A DNA stretch of 64,000 nucleotides from Actinacidiphila yanglinensis (GTDB lineage Bacteria; Actinomycetota; Actinomycetes; Streptomycetales; Streptomycetaceae), in NCBI RefSeq assembly GCF_900107965.1, contig NZ_FNVU01000018.1:1-64000 (forward strand). Reading direction: 5' to 3'. The notes under the pieces are model-generated. The model made no database searches, was not told the DNA's origin, and saw nothing but the letters and a program-made list of their open reading frames with translations. Positions 16,888-25,229 of the stretch are shown here, piece after piece (the stretch's first letter is position 1; each line of letters starts with the position of its first letter). A program made the translations under genes and the position numbers.

Positions 16888-17217
16888 ATGCGCAAGATTC
16901 GCACCGCCGCCACGGCGTGCGCGGTGGCCGCCCTGGCCGCCACCACCCTCGGCCTGTCCGGTTCCAGCGCCTCGGCGTCCACGCAGAGCGACTTCAACTC
17001 CACCGGCGTCCGCATCCACAAGGCGGCGACGCTCGGCTCGGCCGCGAACGGCGAGGGCAACCCGGGCGACGGCATGACGATCGACACCTACGTGATCGGC
17101 GACTGGGTCGCGGACTGCGGCAACGGCATCAAGGACACGTACGCGTGGGCGCACATCACCGACAACAGGACCCACGTGTCCGGGTACATCGTGTCCTGCT
17201 ACATCGGCCCGCTGTAG
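16888..17217 (+). CDS. Small secreted SH3-like protein
   Basis: A 109-residue protein with a clear signal peptide (residues 1-31, cleavage near ASAST) and a compact strand-rich mature part. STGVRIHKAATLGSAANG, then GDWVADCGNG and a final IVSCYIGPL resemble the bacterial SH3-like domains of small secreted Streptomyces proteins. Two cysteines (in VADCGNG and VSCYIG) could form a disulphide. GGGAGG sits eight bases before the ATG. Function unknown; SH3-like domains often bind cell-wall peptides. Confidence 0.75.
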   Translation: MRKIRTAATACAVAALAATTLGLSGSSASASTQSDFNSTGVRIHKAATLGSAANGEGNPGDGMTIDTYVIGDWVADCGNGIKDTYAWAHITDNRTHVSGYIVSCYIGPL

Positions 17218-17231
17218 GCCGGAGGCAGGCG

Positions 17232-17247
17232 CGGGGGCGCGCCCCCG
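17232..17247. terminator. Candidate bidirectional terminator
   Basis: CGGGGGCGCGCCCCCG is a perfect 16-base palindrome between convergent genes (stop codons at 17217 and 17268). It can fold as a short GC hairpin. Confidence 0.5.
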
Positions 17248-17267
17248 GCGGTCGTCGCGTGCCCGGC

Positions 17268-18266
17268 TCAACCGCCGGGGCAGGAAGCCGTATCGGGGAG
17301 CCGGCCCGAGCGGGTGAGCAGGGTGCCGAGCGCGGTGCGGTGATGCCGCACCGCGCGGCCGTCCCGCCTGCTGGCGATCAGGCCCGCCCCGCGCAGCGCC
17401 GCGGCGTGGGTCGAGGCGGCGGCCACGCTCACCCCGAGCCGCCGGGCGACGCCGGAGGTGGTGTGCTCCTCGCCGAGCAGCAGCAGGACCCTGGCCCGGG
17501 TGGCGCCCAGGACCCCGGCCAGGGGGTCCTGGGCGGGCCCGCCCGCGGCCACCGCGGGCAGCGGGGTGCCGGGACCGGCCGGGTAGGCCAGCAGCACCGG
17601 GCGGTCCGGCACGTCGGCGAGGACCGGGGTCGCGGTCCAGTGGAACGTGGGCAGCAGCGTGAGGCCGCGTCCGCCCAGCCGGACCCGGCGGTCGAAGGGC
17701 GCCGGCACCTCCCAGACACCGTCCTGGAAGCACGCCCCGGGAACGAGTTGCGTCAGCCCCGCGGCCAGTCCGGTCTCGGCGGTGGCGAGCGCGTACCGGG
17801 CGAACTCGGCGCGGTGCCGCCGCTCCACCTCGGGCCAGACCGGGCCGAGCGTGGCCTCGTACGCCGCGCTCAGCGCCTCGCACAGCAGGTCCCACGCCTC
17901 GGCGTCGTCGTCCAGCAGGCCGCGCAGCCATCGCGGGGCGGGTGCGGCACCGACGGCGGTCCGCTGCTCGACGCCGAGCCGTACGAGCGTGGCGGGCGAG
18001 GTCCGGACGGCTTCGAGCCCTTCGGCGAGGCTGCCGCTGGGCGGATCGATGAACGCCGGCCCCTGGTAGGGCAGGACCAGGTCGAACAGCGGCCGGGCGG
18101 CGACCGGCAAGGACCGTGCCAGGCGGCGCCGCCAGCGGCCGAAGAGCACGGTGCTGTCCGGCCGGCGCAGCATCATCAGGGACAGTTTCAGCTCGACCAG
18201 CGGTGCCGGCTCGGGCAGGTGGCGGGTGCGTACGAGGTCGTCCGCCGTGAACTCCACCCGGATCAA
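17268..18266 (-). CDS. ArsR-type winged-helix regulator with DUF5937-like N-terminal domain
   Basis: About 332 residues from a TTG start at 18266. The N-terminal two thirds (RVEFTADDLVRTRHLPEPAP and what follows) match the large sensor-like domain common in Streptomyces ArsR-like regulators (DUF5937 type). The C-terminal part is a winged helix: RARVLLLLGEEHTTSGVARR, LGVSVAAASTHAAALRGAGL, ASRRDGRAVRHHRT. GGGGG precedes the TTG; an upstream ATG at 18311 would add 15 residues with unlikely composition. No metal-binding cysteines are visible, so the ligand is not a typical ArsR metal. Confidence 0.78.
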   Translation of the reverse strand: MIRVEFTADDLVRTRHLPEPAPLVELKLSLMMLRRPDSTVLFGRWRRRLARSLPVAARPLFDLVLPYQGPAFIDPPSGSLAEGLEAVRTSPATLVRLGVEQRTAVGAAPAPRWLRGLLDDDAEAWDLLCEALSAAYEATLGPVWPEVERRHRAEFARYALATAETGLAAGLTQLVPGACFQDGVWEVPAPFDRRVRLGGRGLTLLPTFHWTATPVLADVPDRPVLLAYPAGPGTPLPAVAAGGPAQDPLAGVLGATRARVLLLLGEEHTTSGVARRLGVSVAAASTHAAALRGAGLIASRRDGRAVRHHRTALGTLLTRSGRLPDTASCPGG

Positions 18267-18325
18267 GCTGCCCCCTTCGTGCCGGCCCCACGCCGTGCCG
18301 TGCCCGTACACCCGTACCCGTACAC

Positions 18326-18355
18326 GTGACCGTGACCGTGACCGTGACCGTGACC
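18326..18355. repeat. Hexanucleotide microsatellite (GTGACC)x5
   Basis: Five perfect tandem copies of GTGACC, flanked on the left by GTACCC/GTACAC units. They lie 60 bases upstream of the ArsR-type gene, where copy-number change could alter promoter spacing. Confidence 0.9.
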
Positions 18356-18528
18356 GTACGAGCCTGCGGGTCGCGCGGCTCGACGGTCGTCCGTCCCCCC
18401 ATTCATCCAGGCGGGTCCGCGCCCGCGCAAGGCACGCGGTGTGCGTGTGGTGGGGAACTGCCGAGGAGCCCGAGGGCGAACGAGCCCGCGCGGCACCTCA
18501 CGGGGTCAGCCCGCGCGGCACCTCGACC

Positions 18529-19419
18529 TCACCCCGCGAGATCCCTCTTCGCCATCGCGATCAGCTCCTGCAGGCGCAGCCCGCGTGCCGCGTCGAGAGG
18601 TCCGGGCACCCCGCTGCGGACGGCCGCGGCGAACTCCTCGCGCAGCAGCGGCCAGCTCTCCTGGTGCCCGGCGCCGGCGCTGTCCCAGACCAACTCCTCT
18701 TCCGCGCCGAAGAGTTCGACGCGGGTACGGGCCCGGGGCAGCCGTACCGATCCGGACAGCGATGCCTGGCTGACCGCACCGTTCGTGTGGGCGCAGACAA
18801 GTTCCACCCAGCGGCGCGGGTCGCCGGTGGCGCGCACCGACGCGATGGGGCCGACCGCCGTGTCCAGCAGGTCGAGCAGATGCGGGCCCAGGTCGAGCAG
18901 CGCGCCCTCGGTCAGCCGCCAGCCGGTGGCCATCTCGCCGCCCAGGAAGGCACCGTGCAGGTAGCAGGAGCGCGCGCCGGTCACCTCCAGGTCCCGGGCC
19001 CGGTCCAGGAAGGCGCGGGTCGCCGGGTGGTAGCGCTTGGTGAGGACCATCTGCGAGACCACTCCGGCCTCGGCGACCGCTTCGGCGACGGCGATGGCCG
19101 CCGGCAGGTCCGGGCCGAGCGGCTTGTCCAGCAGCAGCGCCTTCCCCGCGCGGGCGGCCCGCACGGCCAGCGTGGCCTGCACGGCCGGCGGCACGGCAAA
19201 GGCCACCGCCTCGCAGGAGTCGAGGAGTTCGTCGATGCCGGCGGCGGCTGCCGCGCCGTGGGCGGCGGCCAGTTCGGCGGCGGCTTCAGGTCGCCGGGCC
19301 CAGACGGCTGTCAGGTTGGTCTGGGGCCCGGCGGCCAGCATGGGGGCGTGCATGTCGCGCGCCCACGGTCCGGCTCCGATCAGCCCGACGCGGACCGGTT
19401 CGGGAGCAGTGCGGGTCAC
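18529..19419 (-). CDS. Gfo/Idh/MocA-family oxidoreductase
   Basis: A 296-residue NAD(P)-dependent sugar dehydrogenase. RVGLIGAGPWARDMHAPML is the dinucleotide motif; DKPLG corresponds to the family's EKP motif, with the catalytic Lys; GALLDLGPHLLDLL carries the conserved DxxxH of the active site. The family oxidises or reduces sugars and inositols, often at C3 of a glycoside. The GTG at 19419 has GGAG seven bases upstream. It is the last gene of the minus-strand sugar operon, 27 bases after the ROK repressor. Together with the epimerase and MDR genes of the opposite arm, it suggests oxidative sugar processing rather than hydrolysis alone. Confidence 0.88.
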   Translation of the reverse strand: MTRTAPEPVRVGLIGAGPWARDMHAPMLAAGPQTNLTAVWARRPEAAAELAAAHGAAAAAGIDELLDSCEAVAFAVPPAVQATLAVRAARAGKALLLDKPLGPDLPAAIAVAEAVAEAGVVSQMVLTKRYHPATRAFLDRARDLEVTGARSCYLHGAFLGGEMATGWRLTEGALLDLGPHLLDLLDTAVGPIASVRATGDPRRWVELVCAHTNGAVSQASLSGSVRLPRARTRVELFGAEEELVWDSAGAGHQESWPLLREEFAAAVRSGVPGPLDAARGLRLQELIAMAKRDLAG

Positions 19420-19446
19420 GGTGGTTCTCCGAGGGGATGGGCCCGG

Positions 19447-20667
19447 TCACGCGGTCGCGGTGGCCCGGCCCGCGAGGGCCTCCAGCCGCAGATCCGCCTG
19501 CTCGGGCGCGTACAGGTACTCGACGACGGTGGCGGTCGCGCCGGCCAGCGCGGCCCGGTCGCCCAGCCGCGAGGTGACGATCTGCAGGCTGCGGGTGGAC
19601 CGGGGCAGGGCGCGCTGGTAGAGCAGCTCCCTTACGCCGGTGAGGAAGTGGGTCTCGGCGAGGTCGCCGGCGATCATCAGCACGCCGGGGTTGAGCAGGG
19701 TGACGGCGGTGGCGAGCACCTCGCCGCAGCGGTGCCCGGCCTCGCGGGCCAGCCGTACGGCGTCGGGCTGGCCCGCGTCGAGCAGCGCGCGCACGTCGAC
19801 GCCGGACTCGGCAGGCACCCCGAGTTCGGCGAGCTGGCCGGCCACCGCCCGGCCGCTGGCGACGGCCGCCAGGCAGCCGTAGGAGCCGCACATGCAGCGG
19901 GCGTGGGGCTGGTCGTGGAGGCGGATGTGGCCGAGGTCGCCCGCGCCGCCGTCGATGCCGCGGAAGACCTGGCCGTCGATCACGACGCCCGCGCCGATGC
20001 CGGTGGAGACCTTCACCAGCATGAACGTCGAGCAGTCCGGCCAGCCGCCGCGCTGCTCGCCCAGCGCCATCTGGTTGGCGTCGTTGTCGATGAGCACGGG
20101 CAGCAGCGGGTCGGTGCCGGTCTGCCGCGAGAGCGCTGCCCGCATCCGGTCCCGGATCGGGTAGCCGTCCCAACCGGGCATGATCGGCGGCCGGATGACC
20201 AGGCCGGTGTCGAACTCGACCGGCCCGGGCACGGAGAGGCCGACGCCGCAGACCCGGGACGGGGCGTCGCCGCTCTCGCCGAGCAGTGCGGCGAACCAGT
20301 CCGCGAGGGTGTCCAGCACCTTCTCCGGCCCGTCGGCCACCCGCAGTTCGCCGCGCCGCTCGGCGAGCACGCTGCCGGCCAGGTCGAGGACGGCGGCGTG
20401 CCCGTGGGTGGTGTCGAGGTCGGCGGCGAGCACCACGGCGTGGCCGGGGTCGAAGGTGAGCTGCACCGACGGCCGCCCGCCGGTGGACAGTTGACCGGGG
20501 GTGGAGGCGATCCAGCCGGCGGCGAAGAGCTGGTCGAGCCGGTGGCCGACGGTGGAACGGGACAGGCCGGTCAGGGTCTGGAGCTCTCCGCGGGTGCCGG
20601 CCTGGCCGGTGCGGATGAGTTCCAGCAGGTGGCCGGCGGTGCTCCGCGGCGCGGCCGTCTGGGCCAT
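19447..20667 (-). CDS. ROK-family transcriptional repressor
   Basis: About 406 residues. An N-terminal winged helix (GELQTLTGLSRSTVGHRLDQ) precedes the ROK sugar-kinase-like domain. The zinc site CMCGSYGCL (ROK signature CxCGxxGC) and STGIGAGVVI are present. ROK repressors of this layout release DNA when they bind the sugar imported by the neighbouring transporter. An ATG at 20667 with AGGAG ten bases upstream is chosen; the ATG at 20685 is the alternative. It lies 22 bases after the permease gene. Its likely target is the palindrome in the divergent promoter at 24070-24081. Confidence 0.92.
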   Translation of the reverse strand: MAQTAAPRSTAGHLLELIRTGQAGTRGELQTLTGLSRSTVGHRLDQLFAAGWIASTPGQLSTGGRPSVQLTFDPGHAVVLAADLDTTHGHAAVLDLAGSVLAERRGELRVADGPEKVLDTLADWFAALLGESGDAPSRVCGVGLSVPGPVEFDTGLVIRPPIMPGWDGYPIRDRMRAALSRQTGTDPLLPVLIDNDANQMALGEQRGGWPDCSTFMLVKVSTGIGAGVVIDGQVFRGIDGGAGDLGHIRLHDQPHARCMCGSYGCLAAVASGRAVAGQLAELGVPAESGVDVRALLDAGQPDAVRLAREAGHRCGEVLATAVTLLNPGVLMIAGDLAETHFLTGVRELLYQRALPRSTRSLQIVTSRLGDRAALAGATATVVEYLYAPEQADLRLEALAGRATATA

Positions 20668-20689
20668 CGGATCGGATCTCCTCATGGTC

Positions 20690-21556
20690 TCAGCTCTTGT
20701 CGGCGCCGGTGGTCAGTCCCTCGGTGAGGAACCGCTCAGCGGCGTAGAACAGGACTATCACGGGGATGGTCAGCACCACAGAACCCGCCATGAGAACCGT
20801 GGTGGGGACCTCGATGGCGTTGTCCATCTGTGAAAGCCCGAGCGAGACCGTCCACTTGGACGGTGTGGCGGCCAGGAAGAGCAGCGCGAAGAGGAACTCG
20901 TTCCAGGCGATCATGAAGACGTACAGCCCGGTCGCCATCAGCGAGGGTGCGGCCAGCGGCAGGACCACCCGCCACAGGATCTGCAACCGCGAGCAGCCGT
21001 CGAGCGAGGCAGCCTCCTCGATGCTCACCGGCACGGTCGAGAAGTAGTTCTTCAGCATGTAGATCGCCACCGGCACGGTCTGCGCGATGTAGACCACGGC
21101 CAGGCCGACCAGGCTGCCCTGGAGGCCGATCTTGGCGAACATCACGAAGAGCGGCACCGCGAGCAGCGTGGCGGGGAAGAGGTAGACCGCCAGGAACAGG
21201 GCGCTGATCTGGCGGCTGCCGACGAACGTGAGCCGGCTGATCGCCCAGGCGCCGGGAACGGCGGCGGCCAGCGTCAGCACCACCGTGCCCAGCGAGACCA
21301 GCGCGGAGTTGCGCAGCATGCCGAGCAGTCCCTGGCCGCCCTTGGAGGTCGGCTCGAGGATGGTCTTGTAGGTGCTGACGGTGATCTCGTGCAGCGGCAC
21401 CCACAGCGACCCGGGGTGCAGCAGCAGCTGGCCGGTGGGCCGGAAGGAGAGCATCACCATGTAGTAGAAGGGGAAGAGCGTCGCCACCAGCAGCGCCGCG
21501 ATGACCACCCATCGCAGCGTGCCGAAGAGCCGCTCCTCGAACTGTGCGCGGCTCAT
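20690..21556 (-). CDS. Carbohydrate ABC transporter permease (MalG type)
   Basis: A 288-residue inner-membrane protein with six predicted helices. The EAA loop that contacts the ATPase reads EEAASLDGCSRLQILWRVVL. The ATG at 21556 overlaps the TGA of the preceding permease (ATGA), so they are translationally coupled. It forms a CUT1-type importer with the permease and binding protein upstream. No ATPase gene is in the operon, which is typical of streptomycetes that use a shared MsiK-type ATPase. Confidence 0.93.
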   Translation of the reverse strand: MSRAQFEERLFGTLRWVVIAALLVATLFPFYYMVMLSFRPTGQLLLHPGSLWVPLHEITVSTYKTILEPTSKGGQGLLGMLRNSALVSLGTVVLTLAAAVPGAWAISRLTFVGSRQISALFLAVYLFPATLLAVPLFVMFAKIGLQGSLVGLAVVYIAQTVPVAIYMLKNYFSTVPVSIEEAASLDGCSRLQILWRVVLPLAAPSLMATGLYVFMIAWNEFLFALLFLAATPSKWTVSLGLSQMDNAIEVPTTVLMAGSVVLTIPVIVLFYAAERFLTEGLTTGADKS

Positions 21557-22551
21557 GCCTGCTCCTCCTGTACGCGCTTGGCGAAGAACCCGAAGTAGAT
21601 GCCGAGCAGCACCATGAGGATGACGGCGAGGACGAGTGCCTGCGCGGCGGCGGCGCCCACGTCGTAGCTGGCGGTCAGGAAGTTGTAGACCCGGACCGAG
21701 ACCACCTCGGTGCCGGAGTTCCCGCCGGTCAGCAGGTAGATGTCGTCGAACTTGTTGAAGGTCATGATGAAGCGCAGCACGGACAGCAGCGCGATCACCG
21801 GCATCAGCTGCGGCAGCAGGATGTGCCGGAACCGCTGGGTGAGGGTGGCGCCGTCGACCTCGGCGGCCTCCTCGATGCCCGCGGGGACCGCCTGGAGGCG
21901 GGCGAGCATGAAGAGGAAGGCGAACGGGAAGTAGCGCCAGATCTCGAAGGCGACCACGGTCATCAGGGCGAGCGGCAGGTGCGTGTGCCAGCCGAGCAGG
22001 TCCACCGGGTAGGAACTGGTGGACAGGAACGCGATCGGCTTGTGCCAACCCAGCGCGTGCGTGCCCCAGTTGTTGATGATGCCGGTCTGCGGGCTGAGCG
22101 CGGTCTCCCAGACGAAGGTGACCGCGACGACCGGGGCGACGTAGGGCAGCAGCATGGTGCTGCGGACCATGCCGCGGCCGCGGAAGGGCCGGCGCAGGGC
22201 GAGCGCGGCGATCAGGCCGAGCACGATGGAGCCGGCGGTGCCGCCCACGGTGTAGACGAGGGTCGTGGTCAGCGAGCTCCAGAAGCCCGGGGCGGTGAAG
22301 ACCTCCTGGAAGTTGTGCGTGGTCCAGTTGCCGAACAGGCCCATGCCCTGGAGGTCGATGAGCCGGGCGTGCTGGAAGGCGAGCAGGACCGTCCAGGCGA
22401 TCGGCAGCACGACGATCACGAGGACGACGATCAGGGTGGGTGAGACGAAGGCCAGTCCGGCTCTGTTCTGGGCGCGTTCCGACGGCGAGTGCCGGTGGCG
22501 CGTGTCCGGCGGCGAGGGCCGGCGGCGGGTGCCGGCGGTGGGTGTGCTCAT
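21553..22551 (-). CDS. Carbohydrate ABC transporter permease (MalF type)
   Basis: A 332-residue permease with a cytoplasmic Arg/Pro-rich N-terminus (about 30 residues) and six helices. The EAA motif is EEAAEVDGATLTQRFRHILL, and the adjacent PQLMPVIALL is typical of MalF/UgpA-like proteins. GAGGAAG stands seven bases before the ATG. Its stop overlaps the next permease start. It pairs with that protein and the lipoprotein encoded 44 bases upstream. Confidence 0.93.
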   Translation of the reverse strand: MSTPTAGTRRRPSPPDTRHRHSPSERAQNRAGLAFVSPTLIVVLVIVVLPIAWTVLLAFQHARLIDLQGMGLFGNWTTHNFQEVFTAPGFWSSLTTTLVYTVGGTAGSIVLGLIAALALRRPFRGRGMVRSTMLLPYVAPVVAVTFVWETALSPQTGIINNWGTHALGWHKPIAFLSTSSYPVDLLGWHTHLPLALMTVVAFEIWRYFPFAFLFMLARLQAVPAGIEEAAEVDGATLTQRFRHILLPQLMPVIALLSVLRFIMTFNKFDDIYLLTGGNSGTEVVSVRVYNFLTASYDVGAAAAQALVLAVILMVLLGIYFGFFAKRVQEEQA

Positions 22552-22595
22552 GGGCGCTTCCTCGGGTGCGTCCTCGCGTGCGAGGGTGCCGCCGC

Positions 22596-23999
22596 TCACA
22601 GCAGCGTCTTCTTCAGGGCGGAGACCGCGTCGTCGGCCTGCTTGGCGGCGTTCCTCGGGGAGACGTCGTCCCCTCCGGTCATGGAGCCGATGGCCTGCGG
22701 CACCGGCAGCGAGCCCTCGGTCGCGCCGACGAGCGCGCCCTGGCCCTGGGTGATGCCCCAGCGCTGCATGTGGGTGACGCCGGCGAGCATCTGGTCGAGG
22801 AAGGAGGCCGGGAAGAGCCGGTTCATCGGCTCCATGCGGCTGACGCCGATCTTCATGGCGCGCCAGTCGGTGACGTACTTCCGCGGTTCGGCGGCCGTGC
22901 CGTCGCGGACCGGGATCTTGCCCTCGGGTTCCATCCCGAGCCAGCCCTCGTAGCCGCCGGACATCATGAACTGGACGAACTTCTCGGCGCCGACGGTGTT
23001 GGCGGTCTTGGTGATCGTCCAGGAGGAGATCTCGCCGAACTGGGCGGGGGCGGCGCCGGCGGGGCCCTTGATCGCGGTGACGATGCCGGAGTTGTTCGAC
23101 AGGAAGCTCTTGTCGTCCTTGCACTGGGGGCAGTTGGGCAGGACGTCGTCACGCAGCCCGGCGAGGGAGTCCATGAGGTAGGTGGACCACAGCACCATGG
23201 CGGACTGGCCGGCCTGGTAGGTGGCCCGGGTGGTGTCGACGGTCTGGGTGCCCTCGGGCCCGGTCTTCGCCAGGTCGTCGTAGGTCTTGAACGCCTGCAC
23301 GCAGGCGGGGCTGGTCAGCGCGACCTTGCCGCTGCCGGTGGTCAGCTGGCAGCCGTCGGCGACCGCGATGTCCTCGAAGCTCTGCTGGGTGAAGACGTCC
23401 TTGGGGTCGGTGGCCAGCGAGATGCCGTTCATCGACCCCTTGTCGAGGGTGCGCGCCGCCTTGAGGATCGCGTCGTAGGTGTTGGGCACCGGCAGGTGGG
23501 CCTTGGCGAAGAGGTCCTTGCGGTAGACGAGGATCTGCTGCCACGAGTCGCTGGGCACCGACAGGGCCTTGGACCCGTCACTGGTCAGCTTGAGCGCGTT
23601 GGCGTCGAACGTGGAACGCCCCAGGCCGTCGAGCACCTTGGCGGTGGCGTCGGTGTCGATCAGCCCGTTGCTGTACATCTGCCAGACCGGGGCGAGCGGG
23701 ATGCCGCCCATCACGTCGGGCAGCTTGCCGGCCGCCGCGGCGGACTCCACGAGCTGGGGCAGCTGGCTCTCGTCGATGCCGACCAGCTTGACCTTGTAGC
23801 CGGTCTGCCGCTCGAAGGTGTCGACGAGCTTCTGGGTCGCCGCCATCCGCGCCGGCAGGTTCTCCTCGCTCCAGACCGTGAGCGTCCTGCCCGAGTGCGG
23901 CCCCGGACTCTGGCCGGAGCATCCGGCGAGCAGCCCTATGCCGAGCGCTGCCGCGGTACCCGCGGCCAGGCCTCTGCCTCTGAGGGACCTCATGAGCAT
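22596..23999 (-). CDS. Sugar-binding lipoprotein of the ABC importer
   Basis: A 467-residue extracellular solute-binding protein (family 1). The signal peptide ends in a lipobox, LLAGC with Cys27. The mature part starts TLTVWSEENLPARM and includes an aromatic-rich binding groove (YEGWLGM, DSWQQILVYRKDLF). An extra CPQC pair is visible near residue 290. It delivers an oligo- or monosaccharide; the ligand is not predictable. It is the first gene of the minus-strand operon, expressed from a TTGTCA-N17-TGTTAT promoter. Confidence 0.93.
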   Translation of the reverse strand: MLMRSLRGRGLAAGTAAALGIGLLAGCSGQSPGPHSGRTLTVWSEENLPARMAATQKLVDTFERQTGYKVKLVGIDESQLPQLVESAAAAGKLPDVMGGIPLAPVWQMYSNGLIDTDATAKVLDGLGRSTFDANALKLTSDGSKALSVPSDSWQQILVYRKDLFAKAHLPVPNTYDAILKAARTLDKGSMNGISLATDPKDVFTQQSFEDIAVADGCQLTTGSGKVALTSPACVQAFKTYDDLAKTGPEGTQTVDTTRATYQAGQSAMVLWSTYLMDSLAGLRDDVLPNCPQCKDDKSFLSNNSGIVTAIKGPAGAAPAQFGEISSWTITKTANTVGAEKFVQFMMSGGYEGWLGMEPEGKIPVRDGTAAEPRKYVTDWRAMKIGVSRMEPMNRLFPASFLDQMLAGVTHMQRWGITQGQGALVGATEGSLPVPQAIGSMTGGDDVSPRNAAKQADDAVSALKKTLL

Positions 24000-24041
24000 G
24001 AACCGTCCTCACTTGCACGCCTTGCGTCAACGTTGTGTTGC

Positions 24042-24116
24042 ATAACAGCACCACTTTTGCTTGTTGACAAGACTTAAGTCTGGGATATCTTCGACACAAG
24101 TCAGCTTCATCTGACT
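24042..24116. promoter_or_regulatory. Back-to-back promoters sharing one -35, with ROK-type palindromes
   Basis: On the minus strand TTGTCA (24070-24065), 17 bases, TGTTAT (24047-24042) drives the transporter operon. On the plus strand TTGACA (24064-24069), 16 bases, TATCTT (24086-24091) drives the catabolic operon. The two -35 elements are the same DNA. A perfect palindrome AGACTTAAGTCT (24070-24081) lies in the plus spacer, and GTCAG/CTGAC arms occur near 24100-24116. One bound ROK repressor could close both promoters. Confidence 0.65.
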
Positions 24117-24151
24117 GTTCATGGCACGTATCCCGTAGCTCCGGAGTCATC

Positions 24152-25198
24152 GTGGAACGCATCGTCCAGTTCACCGCTCCCCGCAACGTCGAGGTCGCGA
24201 GCGTCGCTTCGGAGCCGCTCCCGCCGGGGCACCTGCGGGTCCGCACCCGCTACTCGGGCATCTCCGCGGGCACCGAACTCACCGCCTACCGCGGCACGAA
24301 CCCGTACCTGACCCGTACCTGGGACCCCCAGCAGCTGCTCTTCCACGACGATGTGGCCGGCATCACGTACCCCGTGGCGGGCTGGGGCTACTCCGAGGTG
24401 GGCGAGGTCGTCGAGGTCTCCCCCGAGCTCGCCGGCACGCCGGACCTGCCGGAGCCGGGCGACCTGGTCTGGGGGATCTGGGGCCACCGCAGCGAGGGCC
24501 TGGTGCCGGCCGAGCGGATGGTCGGCCACCGGCTGCCCGACGGTCTCGAACCGCTCGCCGGCGCGTTCGCCCGGGTCGGCGCGATCGCGTACAACGCGGT
24601 GCTCGCCGCCGACATCCACCTCGGCGAGGACGTCGCCGTCTTCGGCCAGGGCGTGATCGGGCTGCTGGCCACCCGGCTCGCCGAGCTCAACGGCGGCACC
24701 GTCACCGCCGTCGACGCGCTCGACTCCCGGCTGGAGGCCGCCCGCCGCTACGGCGCCGCCCACACCCTCAACGTCCGCGCGGGCAAGGTCGCCGAGGCGA
24801 TCCGCGACCTCACCGGCGGACGCGGCGCCGACGTCGCCGTCGAGATCAGCGGCGCCTACCCCGCCCTGCACGAGGCGCTGCGCTCGGTCGCGGTCGGCGG
24901 CCGCGTGGTCGCCTCCGGCTTCTACCAGGGCGACGGCGCCGGGCTGCGGCTCGGCGACGAGTTCCACCACAACCGCGTCCAGCTGGTCTGCTCGCAGATC
25001 GGCGGCGTGCCCCCGCAGCTGTCCCACCGGTGGACCGTCGAGCGCCTCCAGCGCACCTTCCTGGACCTGGTGGCCCGCGGCCGGGTCGACACCGGCGCCC
25101 TCGTCAGCCACCGCGTGCCGGTCGCGGACGCCGCCGACGCCTACGCGCTGCTCGACGAACGCCCCGCCGAAGCGCTCCAGGTCGTCCTGGAATTCTGA
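24152..25198 (+). CDS. Medium-chain dehydrogenase/reductase (alcohol-dehydrogenase-like)
   Basis: A 348-residue MDR protein. The GroES-like N-domain contains YSGISAGTELTAYRG, which replaces the usual zinc-ligand GHE region, so catalytic zinc may be absent. The Rossmann domain has VAVFGQGVIGLLATRLAE. The subfamily sits in sugar operons and usually oxidises a sugar or polyol hydroxyl with NAD(P). The GTG at 24152 starts the plus-strand operon, 61 bases after the -10. It is followed by an epimerase gene, 31 bases on. Confidence 0.88.
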   Translation: MERIVQFTAPRNVEVASVASEPLPPGHLRVRTRYSGISAGTELTAYRGTNPYLTRTWDPQQLLFHDDVAGITYPVAGWGYSEVGEVVEVSPELAGTPDLPEPGDLVWGIWGHRSEGLVPAERMVGHRLPDGLEPLAGAFARVGAIAYNAVLAADIHLGEDVAVFGQGVIGLLATRLAELNGGTVTAVDALDSRLEAARRYGAAHTLNVRAGKVAEAIRDLTGGRGADVAVEISGAYPALHEALRSVAVGGRVVASGFYQGDGAGLRLGDEFHHNRVQLVCSQIGGVPPQLSHRWTVERLQRTFLDLVARGRVDTGALVSHRVPVADAADAYALLDERPAEALQVVLEF

Positions 25199-25229
25199 GC
25201 CGTCCCGCCGATCCGAAAGGCCCTCCCCC

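Noticed and set aside
18151..20727. 858-codon plus-strand open frame opposite the Gfo/ROK genes
   Set aside because: Shadow of two well-supported minus-strand genes.
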